Shown: in pieces, positions 1-9,120 of the stretch
Position numbering within the stretch: the first letter of the stretch is position 1
Layout of the letters: each line of letters opens with the position of its first letter
Origin: Defluviitalea phaphyphila
Lineage (GTDB): Bacteria; Bacillota; Clostridia; Lachnospirales; Defluviitaleaceae
DNA length: 64,000 nt
Direction: 5' to 3'
NCBI RefSeq assembly: GCF_001466305.1
Contig: NZ_JWID01000004.1
Span: forward strand, 156,099 to 220,098
The notes under the pieces: generated by a model
What the model was told of the DNA's origin: nothing
Seen by the model: the letters and a program-made list of their open reading frames with translations, nothing else
The model's database searches: none
Program-made: the position numbers and the translations under genes

Positions 1-2168
1 TGTGAATACTTATAATTTTTAATCTGTGCAAGTATTTTTGCACTTTTAATTCTTTCACTTATATTTTTCACTTTTTTGACATTTTTAAATTCGTAAAATT
101 TATTATTATCTCTAAATCCTAAATTTTCTCTAGTTTTTTCTCTATCAAGATCTATTTTATTATCATGTTTTAAACTATTAAGTATTTTCTCTCTTTGATT
201 CTCTAATTCTTTTTTATTAGTTTGTTTTTTTAGAAATTCTTGGAAACTAAAATCATTTTTTTCTATTTTTTCAGAAGTTTGTTTTTGTATGATATCATAT
301 TTTAAACTAACTAAATTAATACCCCAAGTTTCAATAATATCATCAAAAGTTTGTATCCATTCTCTGCTATCCATAAAATTTTCAGACGAATTATATAATT
401 CATCAATTAAATCTTTTATATTTTTCTGTTTAATTCGAATATTATAATTATTGTTTAATTCAATAACTATTTGAAGTATTTTATTATATTGATTAATAGT
501 AAGTGGTATTATTTTTTGTTTTTTACCTTCATACCCTAATTTAATTCCCATCCAAAAAGTGTTTAATGTATCTCTATGTATTAATGGGGCAATAAATAAA
601 CAATAATTATCTTTATTAGGATTTTTATCTTCAAAATCTCTTAAATGTCTCATTACAGGTTGTCCTTCTGCATACCATTGATTACGCCCTTTTAAAAGTG
701 TTACTTCTGAAATCATGTTAAAATCATCATAATAACATTCAATATCAGCTTTATCTCCAGAGGCAGTAAAAATAGGCATATTATCATCTGCTACCAAATA
801 ATTAGGCATAATTTTGCGAGCATCATCTAAAGCAATAAGAGTTTGTGCTACATAATATTCAAGATTTAACGGATCCTGTCCAGATATAGCTTTTCGTCTA
901 GTAGCAAGATCATTTAATTTTTCAATATACTTAGGTAAATTATTAAGATTTCTTTCTGATAAAATTAAATAATCGGTCTGAAGTATTTTTATAATTGTCT
1001 TTAATTCACTTATTTGGGCATTATATTCATTTGAAGTTTTATATTTAGTTTTAACAAGATTAAATTTATGTAAGCTTTGTCCTTTATAATTCTGTTCTAT
1101 AAAATTTTGAAGATTAATAGCTGTATCAAATAATTTGGCATATATTTTTTTAAGAGATTCTAAATCTTCCCAAGGTAATATTGGCTGGTTTATGTCAGCC
1201 ATATATTCTAAATATGTATATATATTTTTAAAGTGCTTAGCTCTTCCATCATATGTTTTTAATATCTTTTGTATTTCAACTGCTCTTGTAGGTGATAAAT
1301 CAATATACCTACCTTTACCACGATAATACAATAGGTTTGTCTGTCTAAAATAACGAATTGCAGAATCTCCATAATCATATAAATTATTTATTTTTTTTAC
1401 AATATTAATTTCATCTCTTTTATCTAATCCAAAAATATCTATAACTGTTTTTCTAAAACAATTATCTATATATTCTCTTGCATTATTACGATCTAATGTT
1501 CTAACTGTTTTTCTAAAACTTATAATATTTTCTGCCGTTTTTCTTATATCTTTATAATTAGTTAAAGTAGGAATAAAAAGTGCAAACTCTTCTTTATTTA
1601 AACCAACAGGTTTATAGCCTTCTTTACTCCATAATTCATTTACCTTATTAATCACATGTAGGGTACCAATAAAAGGATTAATATTAAATCCATTATACCC
1701 AGATTCAGCAGGATTAGGAAGTTGCCACTTCAAAAAATATCTCAAAAATATATTTTCAAAGTTAGGAGAATCAGATAAAATCTCTCGTCCTAATGGCGTA
1801 ATAGTAACAGTACCAATTGACTCCCTTGCTATAGCCATTCCCATTTTATTCAGATTTCCAACAGCAGTTCTACCACGAAAAGCATATATCTGCTCTTGAT
1901 TATCAAATTGCGAATTTTCATATTGTATTAAGTTTAATATTTGCTCAAGTTCTTCATCTGTAAATTCTTCAGGTTCTTCATACTTGACTTTAATATTATG
2001 TGGTAATCCCATTGGTTTATAATTTTTGGTTTGAATCAGTCTTTTAAAAAAAGCTGCTTGAATTTCTTCTGTAAAAACTTTACCTTCAAACTCTGCAAGT
2101 ACTTTTAAAAAAGATATATTTCTCTCTGGATTTCTTATTGTAGTACTTAAACTCCAACATTTAGGCAT
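1..2168 (-). CDS. AlwI-family type IIS restriction endonuclease (3' end outside window)
   Basis: An open frame runs without a stop from ATG at 2168 to the left edge, giving about 722 residues with the C-terminus missing. AAAGGGG precedes the start. The N-terminus (MPKCWSLSTTIRNPER) is the signature opening of the AlwI/BstNBI/MlyI restriction group. A stretch around residues 475-505 has an acidic residue in ADIECYY followed by SEVTLLKGRNQW, which resembles a PD-(D/E)XK-type nuclease core. The C-terminal part is Lys/Glu/Asn-rich. The gene starts 14 nt after the second methyltransferase and is the last visible gene of the R-M operon. Enzymes of this family cut DNA a few bases outside an asymmetric site such as GGATC or GAGTC. 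The recognition sequence here cannot be read from the protein, and a strand-specific nickase is also possible. The family call is from recognition, not alignment. Confidence 0.85.
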   Translation of the reverse strand, partial: MPKCWSLSTTIRNPERNISFLKVLAEFEGKVFTEEIQAAFFKRLIQTKNYKPMGLPHNIKVKYEEPEEFTDEELEQILNLIQYENSQFDNQEQIYAFRGRTAVGNLNKMGMAIARESIGTVTITPLGREILSDSPNFENIFLRYFLKWQLPNPAESGYNGFNINPFIGTLHVINKVNELWSKEGYKPVGLNKEEFALFIPTLTNYKDIRKTAENIISFRKTVRTLDRNNAREYIDNCFRKTVIDIFGLDKRDEINIVKKINNLYDYGDSAIRYFRQTNLLYYRGKGRYIDLSPTRAVEIQKILKTYDGRAKHFKNIYTYLEYMADINQPILPWEDLESLKKIYAKLFDTAINLQNFIEQNYKGQSLHKFNLVKTKYKTSNEYNAQISELKTIIKILQTDYLILSERNLNNLPKYIEKLNDLATRRKAISGQDPLNLEYYVAQTLIALDDARKIMPNYLVADDNMPIFTASGDKADIECYYDDFNMISEVTLLKGRNQWYAEGQPVMRHLRDFEDKNPNKDNYCLFIAPLIHRDTLNTFWMGIKLGYEGKKQKIIPLTINQYNKILQIVIELNNNYNIRIKQKNIKDLIDELYNSSENFMDSREWIQTFDDIIETWGINLVSLKYDIIQKQTSEKIEKNDFSFQEFLKKQTNKKELENQREKILNSLKHDNKIDLDREKTRENLGFRDNNKFYEFKNVKKVKNISERIKSAKILAQIKNYKYS

Positions 2169-2182
2169 ATTGTTATTCCCCT

Positions 2183-3097
2183 TTAATAATTTGTAATCAA
2201 TACTTCAACACTTTTACTATTTTTATTCTTAATTTGATAATTCGAATTTTTATAACTATAATTCAAATAATTTACATTATATTTTTTACTCCACTTTTTT
2301 AATATATCATTGCTTTTCCCTTTACTTTCTAATACATTAGATAAAGCAAACTTAATACCTCTATCATTTAAGAAGTCTAACAAGTTTAAGAGATCTATTT
2401 CATCTGTTTCGGTCCAAGAATTTTGTTCATTGTAAGTCGCACATGTTATAAGATAGGGTGGATCTGCATAAACAAAATCATTTTTATCTAATCTATTATA
2501 ATCATAATGCCTAAAATCATCACATATAAATTCAATATTAATACTATGCAATCTTTCTATAAAATTCAATAGATTATTTCTAATCTTTTTATTAAAATCT
2601 CTTTTCCCTACAGGAACATTAAATTTCCCTTTAGAATTAAATCTTATTTGATTATTAAATGAGAAAATAATAAGCGTGTATAGTAAAATATAATATTCTA
2701 CACTATCCTTATTTGTAATATGATTTATATAATTTCTTAATTTTAAAAAATTTTTCTTATTAACTTTTGCTAATCCATCAGAACTATTTACATTATAATA
2801 ATCGTAACCATATTTTGAAGTATTACTTAAATTAAACTTATTAATATTAGCTTCAATTATACTAATTATATCATGCGAATTTAATTTTTTAAAAATATTC
2901 ATGATGTTTATCAATACATCTAATTTGTCAATAGCAATTATTTTCTTTGCATTAACATTAATTCCTACATTACAACCACCACAAAATAAATCTACCATTG
3001 TATCAATATTATTTGGAAATAATGGTGTTATTTGTTTTAATAATTTATATTTACCACCTATATAATTAAGTGGTGATTTAACTAATTTACTTTGCAT
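2183..3097 (-). CDS. DNA adenine-N6 methyltransferase, Dam/D12 class (M2 of the R-M system)
   Basis: This 304-residue protein has the D12-class motif order. The AdoMet-binding motif X is SPLNYIGGKYKLL at residues 8-20, motif I is VDLFCGGCNVG near residue 36, and the catalytic motif IV is DFVYADPPY near residue 207. D12-class enzymes transfer a methyl group from AdoMet to adenine N6. The start overlaps the end of the HTH-methyltransferase gene by 16 nt, and the stop lies 14 nt before the endonuclease, so the three are co-transcribed. Two adenine methyltransferases are expected for an asymmetric type IIS site because each strand needs its own enzyme. The ATG falls inside the upstream gene, so translation is probably coupled. 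I am confident of the enzyme class; target specificity is unknown. Confidence 0.92.
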   Translation of the reverse strand: MQSKLVKSPLNYIGGKYKLLKQITPLFPNNIDTMVDLFCGGCNVGINVNAKKIIAIDKLDVLINIMNIFKKLNSHDIISIIEANINKFNLSNTSKYGYDYYNVNSSDGLAKVNKKNFLKLRNYINHITNKDSVEYYILLYTLIIFSFNNQIRFNSKGKFNVPVGKRDFNKKIRNNLLNFIERLHSINIEFICDDFRHYDYNRLDKNDFVYADPPYLITCATYNEQNSWTETDEIDLLNLLDFLNDRGIKFALSNVLESKGKSNDILKKWSKKYNVNYLNYSYKNSNYQIKNKNSKSVEVLITNY

Positions 3098-4311
3098 AAA
3101 AAAAGTCTCTCCTTATGCTCTTTTATAATTGTTTTTCCTGCAGTAAAATACTTATAATCTGTATCAAAAATTTTTACTGTTCCTCTACTCTGTAACGCTT
3201 CTATTATTTCATCATCACTTATTTTAGCATTAGAACGTCCATCCCCTTTTTTAGACATATTATTATAAGATACAATTATATATTTGCAGTTACAATTATT
3301 AATTAAATCTTTAAAAACTATAGGTGCTTTTTTTGTACAATAACTACTTTTTATCTCACTTCTATCAACCATCTTTCTTGCTACACCAATAACCTCAGGT
3401 TTTTCCCATTTAGCAACGTTTTCAAGTAAATGATAAGAATCAGAATATTGTCGTGAATTATATGGAGTATCAATATAAATAATATCTGCTTTTAAATTTC
3501 TTACAAGTAAATTGGCATCTATTCGATAAATTTCATTATTTATATTAAAATTATCTTTAATATATGGCATAAGTAACTTAATAGGAGTGGCTCCACTATC
3601 AATTGTTTTTCTAAATGCATCATAATGTCCACAAGTATTTGCTACTTTATCCATAGCGTAAATTAAGGATGTAATTAAAATTGATTTTTCTCTAAAGTTA
3701 ATAAGTTCTTTATTAGCCCAGTTTTCAATTGTTTCTCTAATTTCTCCAATTTTTAATGCATTTTCATAACTAAAATATGTATTACTAAAATTTATAGAAA
3801 AATAATTGTCTTCTTGAGATTTTATGTTATTTAGTTGATTTATAAGTTCTTTAACTTTTGTCTTATCGTAAGATTGATTAGAAAAAAAAGTGTTGTATAT
3901 AATATAATTACTATAAAGAATATCATTTACAATTATTTTTGTATTTGCAGAATTAAATGTGTCTGCAACCACACCAGTACCTGCAAAAATATCCGCAAAA
4001 GTCGTAAAATTTTCACATTCTTTTTTTATAACTTTCTTAATCAATGGTATTAATTTATATTTACTACCAAGATATCTGCGATTATGAATTTTAACTAATT
4101 TATTAGCTTTGCTTTGTTTTATTTCTGCTTTAGTCTTCTTTTCTGTAATTAATTTACTAATTTCTTCTATGTGCTTTTCCTCCCAAATTCGCCAACCTCT
4201 CCAATCAGTTTTGGGTTTTGATATTAAATTATTGTTTATCCAATTATATAAAGTTTGCCTACTAATATTAAAAATATCTAAAATATCTTTTGTTTTATAA
4301 GTTATTCTCAT
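3082..4311 (-). CDS. DNA adenine methyltransferase with N-terminal MerR-like HTH (M1 of the R-M system)
   Basis: The 409-residue product is a two-domain protein. Residues 1-65 look like a MerR/excisionase-type winged helix: YKTKDILDIFNISRQTLYNW forms the helix-turn-helix and WRGWRIWEEKHIEEI the wing. A D12-class methyltransferase follows, with motif X RRYLGSKYKL near residue 79, motif I ADIFAGTGVVAD near 107 and catalytic DIIYIDTPYNSRQY near 276 (DTPY instead of the commoner DPPY). The gene is first in the operon, preceded by AAAGGAGAG. No separate controller (C) protein is visible, so the fused HTH may help DNA recognition, repress the operon, or both. A tandem TGCATAA repeat lies in its leader. 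Methyltransferase activity is well supported; the regulatory role is inferred. Confidence 0.9.
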   Translation of the reverse strand: MRITYKTKDILDIFNISRQTLYNWINNNLISKPKTDWRGWRIWEEKHIEEISKLITEKKTKAEIKQSKANKLVKIHNRRYLGSKYKLIPLIKKVIKKECENFTTFADIFAGTGVVADTFNSANTKIIVNDILYSNYIIYNTFFSNQSYDKTKVKELINQLNNIKSQEDNYFSINFSNTYFSYENALKIGEIRETIENWANKELINFREKSILITSLIYAMDKVANTCGHYDAFRKTIDSGATPIKLLMPYIKDNFNINNEIYRIDANLLVRNLKADIIYIDTPYNSRQYSDSYHLLENVAKWEKPEVIGVARKMVDRSEIKSSYCTKKAPIVFKDLINNCNCKYIIVSYNNMSKKGDGRSNAKISDDEIIEALQSRGTVKIFDTDYKYFTAGKTIIKEHKERLFLCKVN

Positions 4312-4332
4312 ACTAATCTCTCCTTTAAAAAT

Positions 4333-4377
4333 TTATGCATCTTATGCAACAAACATATTTTATTACTTAGTATATCA
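4333..4377 (-). promoter_or_regulatory. Probable promoter and tandem-repeat operator of the R-M operon
   Basis: Read on the minus strand, an extended -10 element TGATATACT occupies 4377-4369, with no good -35. About 20 nt downstream are two direct copies of TGCATAA at 4348-4342 and 4339-4333, on a 9-bp period, between the -10 and the ribosome site. Direct repeats at this position are a plausible binding site for the HTH fused to the first methyltransferase. The repeat is seen directly; its role is inferred. Confidence 0.45.
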
Positions 4378-4485
4378 GATTTTAAAACAAAAATAAATAA
4401 GACCCTTATTATTTATTCCATTTGTAATTTTCAATTTACATGCAATATTTCATTAGAAAAATGTAAAATTATTAAAATATAATAT

Positions 4486-4516
4486 AAAAACAGGAACCAA
4501 AACTGTTCCTGTTTTT
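4486..4516 (-). terminator. Rho-independent terminator after the helicase/nitroreductase operon
   Basis: A perfect 12-bp stem (AAAAACAGGAAC and its complement, 4486-4497 with 4505-4516) encloses a 7-nt loop and ends in a U-run in either direction. On the minus strand it lies about 230 nt beyond the nitroreductase stop and would end that operon. Confidence 0.8.
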
Positions 4517-4745
4517 ATTATTTTATTTATTAGTATTAGTTTAAATATAAGGTCATTTATAGCGATATAAATTAAATATACTAAATTTTTTAATTCAAAA
4601 AATTCTTGTAATCCAACCGTTTTATCTAATATTTTTAAGATATTATATACTATTATAAAATAATATACTTTTAATTTTATATTTTTCAAGATTATATAAA
4701 AAAATCATAACAACAAATAAAGTTTAATATCTTTGCATTAGAACT

Positions 4746-5384
4746 TTATTCTATTACAGTCATAACTTCTTCTAATGGTTTTCTTGGAGGACTTTTTATA
4801 TCTCCATCTTCTGGAACACCAAGAGGAGTCATGGCTGCTAGAAAATATCCTTCTTTATCTAAATTAATTAGTTTTTCTAATTCTTTTCTTGCATAACTAG
4901 GACCAGTCATCCAGCAAGCTCCATAACCCTTAGCTGTAGCAGCTAATTGAAGATTTTCCATTGCTGCTCCTATATTTTGAATGGCTGGATCTGGTTTTTG
5001 AAAATCTATTAATTCTTCCATGGTTGTATTATTTGCTTTTATAAAATCTAATCCTGTTATATCATATGGACCACAAAAAATTAGAATAACTACTGGTGCA
5101 TTTCTAAATACTGTGTGATATTTAACATATCTTCTAAATCTTTGCTTCATATCTTCATCAGGAATATTTTCTGAAAGCTCCTTATTCTTGTCTTCTACAA
5201 TTTTAACCATTTCTTTTATTATTTTTTTATTTTTAACTACAACAAAATGCCAATTTTGAATGTTATTGCCTGATGGTGCGTAAGTTGCAGCTTTAATAAT
5301 TTCATTAATATCTTCATCAGGAATTTCTATATCTTTAAATCTTCTAATACTATGTCTTTTGTATATGAAATCTAATTCTCCCAT
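4746..5384 (-). CDS. Nitroreductase-family FMN oxidoreductase
   Basis: The 212-residue protein has the nitroreductase fold signatures. The N-terminal RHSIRRFKD segment (residues 10-18) binds FMN phosphate, APSGNNIQNWHF near residue 36 is the conserved active-site loop, and GYGACWMTGP near 152 is the second flavin loop. Family members are soluble FMN enzymes that use NAD(P)H to reduce nitro compounds, quinones or similar acceptors; the substrate cannot be predicted. The gene follows the DEAD-box helicase by 22 nt and is the last gene of that operon. GGGAG precedes the ATG. Length and motifs are normal. The link to RNA helicase and S1 proteins is positional only. Confidence 0.9.
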   Translation of the reverse strand: MGELDFIYKRHSIRRFKDIEIPDEDINEIIKAATYAPSGNNIQNWHFVVVKNKKIIKEMVKIVEDKNKELSENIPDEDMKQRFRRYVKYHTVFRNAPVVILIFCGPYDITGLDFIKANNTTMEELIDFQKPDPAIQNIGAAMENLQLAATAKGYGACWMTGPSYARKELEKLINLDKEGYFLAAMTPLGVPEDGDIKSPPRKPLEEVMTVIE

Positions 5385-5406
5385 ATAAAACTCCCTCTTT
5401 CATTAT

Positions 5407-6987
5407 TTATTTTCTTTTATTTGCTGGCTCTACATTTATGGGTTTACCTTTAATTTGAGCCTTATTCATTATTCTTAATACATCTTTTGCATATTTTTTA
5501 GGAACTTCTACAAAAGTGTATTTATCATAAACATCTATAGTTCCTATAAGTTTACCAGAAAGTCCTGTCTCTCCTGCAATAGCCCCTACTATATCTTTTG
5601 CTCTTACATTTTTCTTTCTCCCAATATTTATAAACAAACGCACCATACCTTCTTCTGACCCTGTATTTTCAATATCTATATCTTCTTCTTTTTCATTTTC
5701 TTTACCCATAACTATTTTTAAAAGAGCTGATGCTAAATCTAGGGACGTATAATCTTCTTCCATTAATCTTTCAATAATTCTTATTTGTTTACTTAAATCT
5801 TCATTTTCTATAATATTTTTTATATCTCCCATAAGTATATCTAGTTTAGCTTCTTCTACATCATTTAGACTAGGAATTTGTTGAAGTTTTATTTTAGTTT
5901 TTGTATATCTTTGAATATCTCTTAGCTTATATATTTCTTTACCAACTACAAAGGTAAATGCTTTTCCTGTTCTTCCTGCTCTTCCTGTTCTTCCTATTCT
6001 ATGAACATAGTATTCTTCATCTTGTGGCACATCATAGTTAAATACAATTTCTACATCATCTACATCTATACCTCTAGCTGCCACATCTGTGGCTATTAGT
6101 ATGTCTATATTCCCATTTCTAAAACTTCCCATAACTCTATCTCTTAAGGATTGTTTCATATCTCCATGCAATCCATCAGCAAAGTATCCTCTTCCTTGTA
6201 AAGAACTAACTAATTCGTCCACTTTCTTTTTAGTATTACAAAAAATAAGAGTTAATTTAGGATTATGCATATCAATAAGTCTTGTAAGAACTTCTAATTT
6301 ATTTCTCTCTTTTACTTCAAAATAATACTGCTCTATATTAGGTACTGTTAATTGTTTGTGTACTACTTTAATTATTTCAGGATTTTTTTGATGATTTTTG
6401 GCAATTTCTAAAATAGATTTAGGCATAGTTGCTGAAAATAATAAAGTTTGTTTTGAATTTGGAGTATCTTTTAATATTGTTTCTATATCTTCTCTGAATC
6501 CCATATTAAGCATTTCATCTGCTTCGTCTAATACAATCATTTTTAAATTGTCTAATTTTAATATTTTTCGACGCATATGGTCCATTACTCTACCAGGAGT
6601 TCCTATTACTATTTGAACTCCTTTTTTTAATGCACGAATTTGTCTTTCTATTGGTTGCCCTCCATATATTGGGATAGCTTTTATCCCATGAAGATATTTA
6701 CCTAACTTTCTTATTTCTTCTGAAACTTGAATTGCTAATTCTCTCGTAGGACATAACACTAAAGCTTGCAAACTATTATCATAAGAATTTACTTGCTCTA
6801 AAATAGGTATTCCAAAAGCTGCTGTTTTTCCTGTTCCTGTTTGAGCTTGTCCTATTATATCTTTTCCTTTTAATATATGAGGAATTGATTTAGCTTGAAT
6901 TGGAGTAGCTTCTTCAAACCCCATATCTTCAATAGCTCTATTTATTTCATTTGATATATTTAATTCTTTAAATTTTATTGTTTCCAT
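5407..6987 (-). CDS. DEAD-box ATP-dependent RNA helicase (CshA/DbpA type)
   Basis: This 526-residue helicase shows a Q motif in the first 35 residues, Walker A AQTGTGKT near 47, PTRELA near 80, DEAD near 153, SAT near 184 and HRIGRTGRAGR near 325. The last 80 residues resemble the DbpA/CsdA RNA-binding domain (GMVRLFINIGRKKNVRAKDI to the basic tail KRK). Such proteins unwind RNA duplexes during ribosome assembly, RNA decay or cold adaptation. The gene starts 9 nt after the CvfB-like gene and precedes the nitroreductase by 22 nt. Several bacterial DEAD proteins share this layout, so no specific symbol is given. Confidence 0.93.
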   Translation of the reverse strand: METIKFKELNISNEINRAIEDMGFEEATPIQAKSIPHILKGKDIIGQAQTGTGKTAAFGIPILEQVNSYDNSLQALVLCPTRELAIQVSEEIRKLGKYLHGIKAIPIYGGQPIERQIRALKKGVQIVIGTPGRVMDHMRRKILKLDNLKMIVLDEADEMLNMGFREDIETILKDTPNSKQTLLFSATMPKSILEIAKNHQKNPEIIKVVHKQLTVPNIEQYYFEVKERNKLEVLTRLIDMHNPKLTLIFCNTKKKVDELVSSLQGRGYFADGLHGDMKQSLRDRVMGSFRNGNIDILIATDVAARGIDVDDVEIVFNYDVPQDEEYYVHRIGRTGRAGRTGKAFTFVVGKEIYKLRDIQRYTKTKIKLQQIPSLNDVEEAKLDILMGDIKNIIENEDLSKQIRIIERLMEEDYTSLDLASALLKIVMGKENEKEEDIDIENTGSEEGMVRLFINIGRKKNVRAKDIVGAIAGETGLSGKLIGTIDVYDKYTFVEVPKKYAKDVLRIMNKAQIKGKPINVEPANKRK

Positions 6988-6996
6988 TTTTCTCCC

Positions 6997-7866
6997 CTAC
7001 TTTATGTTTTTATTATTATGTATGATTCCATTCTTGGTAATTTTAATTTTATGTTCTTTTAATAATTTCCCAATAGCTCTTTTAAATGCTCTTTTACTCA
7101 TATTAAATTCTTTTTTTATTACTTCTGGGTCAGTTTTATCGTTAAATGGTAATTCTCCATCTTGAATAATTAATTTTCCTAAGATTAATTTAGCATCTTT
7201 ATCTATTTCCATATAAGACTTTTCCCTTATACTTAAATCTAATTTACCATCTTCTTTTATTTTTATAACTCTAGCTTCTATCTCATCTCCAACTTTATAT
7301 TCTCCATAAAATTCTTTATCCGAAATAAGTCCATGGTATTTATTATCAACTGCAACAAAAGCCCCTATTTCATCTTTAATTTTATAAATTATACCTTTAA
7401 CTTTATCCCCTACTTGATAAGGAGCATTATACTTTAAAAATTTATATATATTCATTGTCGCACAAAGCCTATTACTTTTATCTATATATATACCTACTAA
7501 ATAACTATTTCCTTTTTTAATAGAACATGTTTGTTCTTTAAAAGGTAAAAATAAATCCTTTTCTAATCCCCAATCTAAAAAAGCTCCTATTTTACTTTTT
7601 TCTACAACTTTAAGTAATCCTATTTCTCCTAAAGTCAATTTAGGTTTTTTAGTTGTAGCAATCATCCTATCTTTAGAATCTCTATATACAAATACTTCTA
7701 TTTCATCTCCTATTTTAGTTCCTTTTGGTATTTGACTTTTAGGAAGTAAAATATCACTTTCTTTATTACCTTTCTCTGTATTTAAATAAACTCCAGTATT
7801 TAAATAAACTCCAAAGGAAGTTTTTCTTATCACTTTTAATTTTTGTACCTTTCCTAATTCAATCAT
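6997..7866 (-). CDS. CvfB-like S1-domain RNA-binding protein
   Basis: The protein (289 residues from the chosen ATG) contains successive S1-like OB modules: VQKLKVIRKTSFGVYL onwards, LGEIGLLKVVEKSKIGAFLDWG near 80-105, and GDKVKGIIYKIKDEIGAFVA near 155. It ends in a winged-helix segment (KKEFNMSKRAFKRAIGKLL). This is the layout of CvfB/YitL, an RNA-binding regulator in Firmicutes. A longer TTG start at 7881 is possible, but GGGAG lies 8-9 nt before ATG at 7866. An in-frame 18-bp tandem duplication in the first module repeats GVYLNT. The gene is directly upstream of the helicase, suggesting a shared RNA-related transcript. Confidence 0.85.
   Translation of the reverse strand: MIELGKVQKLKVIRKTSFGVYLNTGVYLNTEKGNKESDILLPKSQIPKGTKIGDEIEVFVYRDSKDRMIATTKKPKLTLGEIGLLKVVEKSKIGAFLDWGLEKDLFLPFKEQTCSIKKGNSYLVGIYIDKSNRLCATMNIYKFLKYNAPYQVGDKVKGIIYKIKDEIGAFVAVDNKYHGLISDKEFYGEYKVGDEIEARVIKIKEDGKLDLSIREKSYMEIDKDAKLILGKLIIQDGELPFNDKTDPEVIKKEFNMSKRAFKRAIGKLLKEHKIKITKNGIIHNNKNIK
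7779..7814 (-). repeat. In-frame 18-bp tandem duplication in the CvfB-like gene
   Basis: Two adjacent 18-bp units, 7779-7796 and 7797-7814, are identical except for the last base. They encode GVYLNT twice within the first S1 module, a strand-loop region of the OB fold. The duplication keeps the frame open. Confidence 0.9.
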
Positions 7867-7940
7867 TCTTATATCTCCCAAATTTATATTTTATTAATTT
7901 AAAAAATCTCTTTTGAATAAGTATATCCCAGTATATAAAT

Positions 7941-8900
7941 TTATATTCTACAATACTGCAATAAGGTTCCAATAGATAATACTAATATATAAGCAGAATT
8001 TATTAATGCAAAATTTTGTACAGCTACTACAAAAGTATCTTTTTTAGTTTGCTTTTTCATAAATATATTAATATTTTTATTAACAGGAATAAAAGTTAAA
8101 AACATTAATACCGATACTATTGGTGTTACTTTTAATACTATCAAAATTAAAATACTAGCATATGAAATATAATACAAGCTTCTAAAAAGTTTTAGAGCTT
8201 TATTTTTCCCTATATATATGGGTAAAGTATACCTTTTATTTTCTATATCATCTTCTATATCACAAATATTATTGGCAAGCATAATATTTGCAATTCCCAT
8301 TATAGCTGGTAAAGAAATGAGAAATATATAAATTACTTCTTCTAAATTCATATTTAATATTATCATTTTATTTTCATAAATAATTTCGACTATACCCATA
8401 TCATAAATATGAATATATGTTGATATAAAAGTTATTACAAATCCCATAAAGAAGCCTGAAAATATTTCTCCAAGGGGCATTCTAGAAATTGGAACAGGGC
8501 CAAAAGAATAAAATATACCTATTAAAAAAGATATGATTCCTAAAAGTAAAATAACTATATTAGTATTTAAAAATAATACGAATCCTAATATTGAAGCTAT
8601 TAATAAAAGTATAAATATAGTAGCAACTACTGTACTTTCCTTTAAGTTATCTCTTACAATAGCATTATGGGATTCATAATTATAACCATAAGTTTTTTTA
8701 GCTTTTTTATAATCCATATAATTATTAATGGCTGTTGTAGCCATATCAAAACATATAAGAGATAAAAACATTAATAAAAAATTTTTAATATTAAATTCCT
8801 TAAATCTATAAAAGGTATATATGTTTCCTAATAAAAAAGGAATAACACTAGCTACTTTTGTTTGAATTTCTACTAGTTTTAAAAAACTGCGAACACTCAT
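7941..8900 (-). CDS. UbiA-family prenyltransferase (MenA-like membrane protein)
   Basis: The 319-residue protein has about eight to nine hydrophobic segments and the two Asp-rich motifs of the UbiA superfamily: NNYMDYKK near residue 59 and DIEDDIENKRY near 217. It most resembles 1,4-dihydroxy-2-naphthoate polyprenyltransferase-like proteins, which attach an isoprenoid chain to an aromatic acceptor at the membrane. No other menaquinone genes are in the window, so the acceptor is uncertain. AAGGAGGG precedes the ATG. The gene lies 75 nt upstream of the CvfB-like gene on the same strand and is divergent from the AEC transporter. Confidence 0.82.
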   Translation of the reverse strand: MSVRSFLKLVEIQTKVASVIPFLLGNIYTFYRFKEFNIKNFLLMFLSLICFDMATTAINNYMDYKKAKKTYGYNYESHNAIVRDNLKESTVVATIFILLLIASILGFVLFLNTNIVILLLGIISFLIGIFYSFGPVPISRMPLGEIFSGFFMGFVITFISTYIHIYDMGIVEIIYENKMIILNMNLEEVIYIFLISLPAIMGIANIMLANNICDIEDDIENKRYTLPIYIGKNKALKLFRSLYYISYASILILIVLKVTPIVSVLMFLTFIPVNKNINIFMKKQTKKDTFVVAVQNFALINSAYILVLSIGTLLQYCRI

Positions 8901-9120
8901 TTATTTCCCTCCTTAATACTTAACTAAATTATTCTACTATAAACTATATTATATTTCAAATATTTTATAATAAAGATAATAAATTTTATTATTAATTAAT
9001 AATTATCATAATATTATCTTATTGCAATTTATAATAAATTTCTTAGTGTCTTTTTTTGCTTTTTATGATATACTTTTCATATCGTTTTTTTTAAAAGAAT
9101 ATAATATGGAGGTATATGTC

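Larger units (their letters stand above)
4312..4745. other. 434-bp non-coding interval between the R-M operon and the nitroreductase
   Basis: This stretch holds the R-M leader and promoter (4333-4377) and the terminator hairpin at 4486-4516. I found no convincing gene. A 78-codon minus-strand frame at 4453-4689 starts with TTG, lacks a ribosome site and contains the terminator stem, so it is not annotated. The rest is very AT-rich with no other structure noticed. Confidence 0.6.

Noticed and set aside
871-876. Using GGATC sites to infer the R-M specificity
   Set aside because: A GGATCC site lies inside the endonuclease gene and GGATC occurs elsewhere in the window, so there is no avoidance signal. 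The AlwI family also includes GAGTC enzymes.
4453-4689. 78-codon minus-strand frame between the R-M operon and the nitroreductase
   Set aside because: It starts with TTG, has no ribosome site, has low-complexity hydrophobic composition and runs through the terminator hairpin at 4486-4516.
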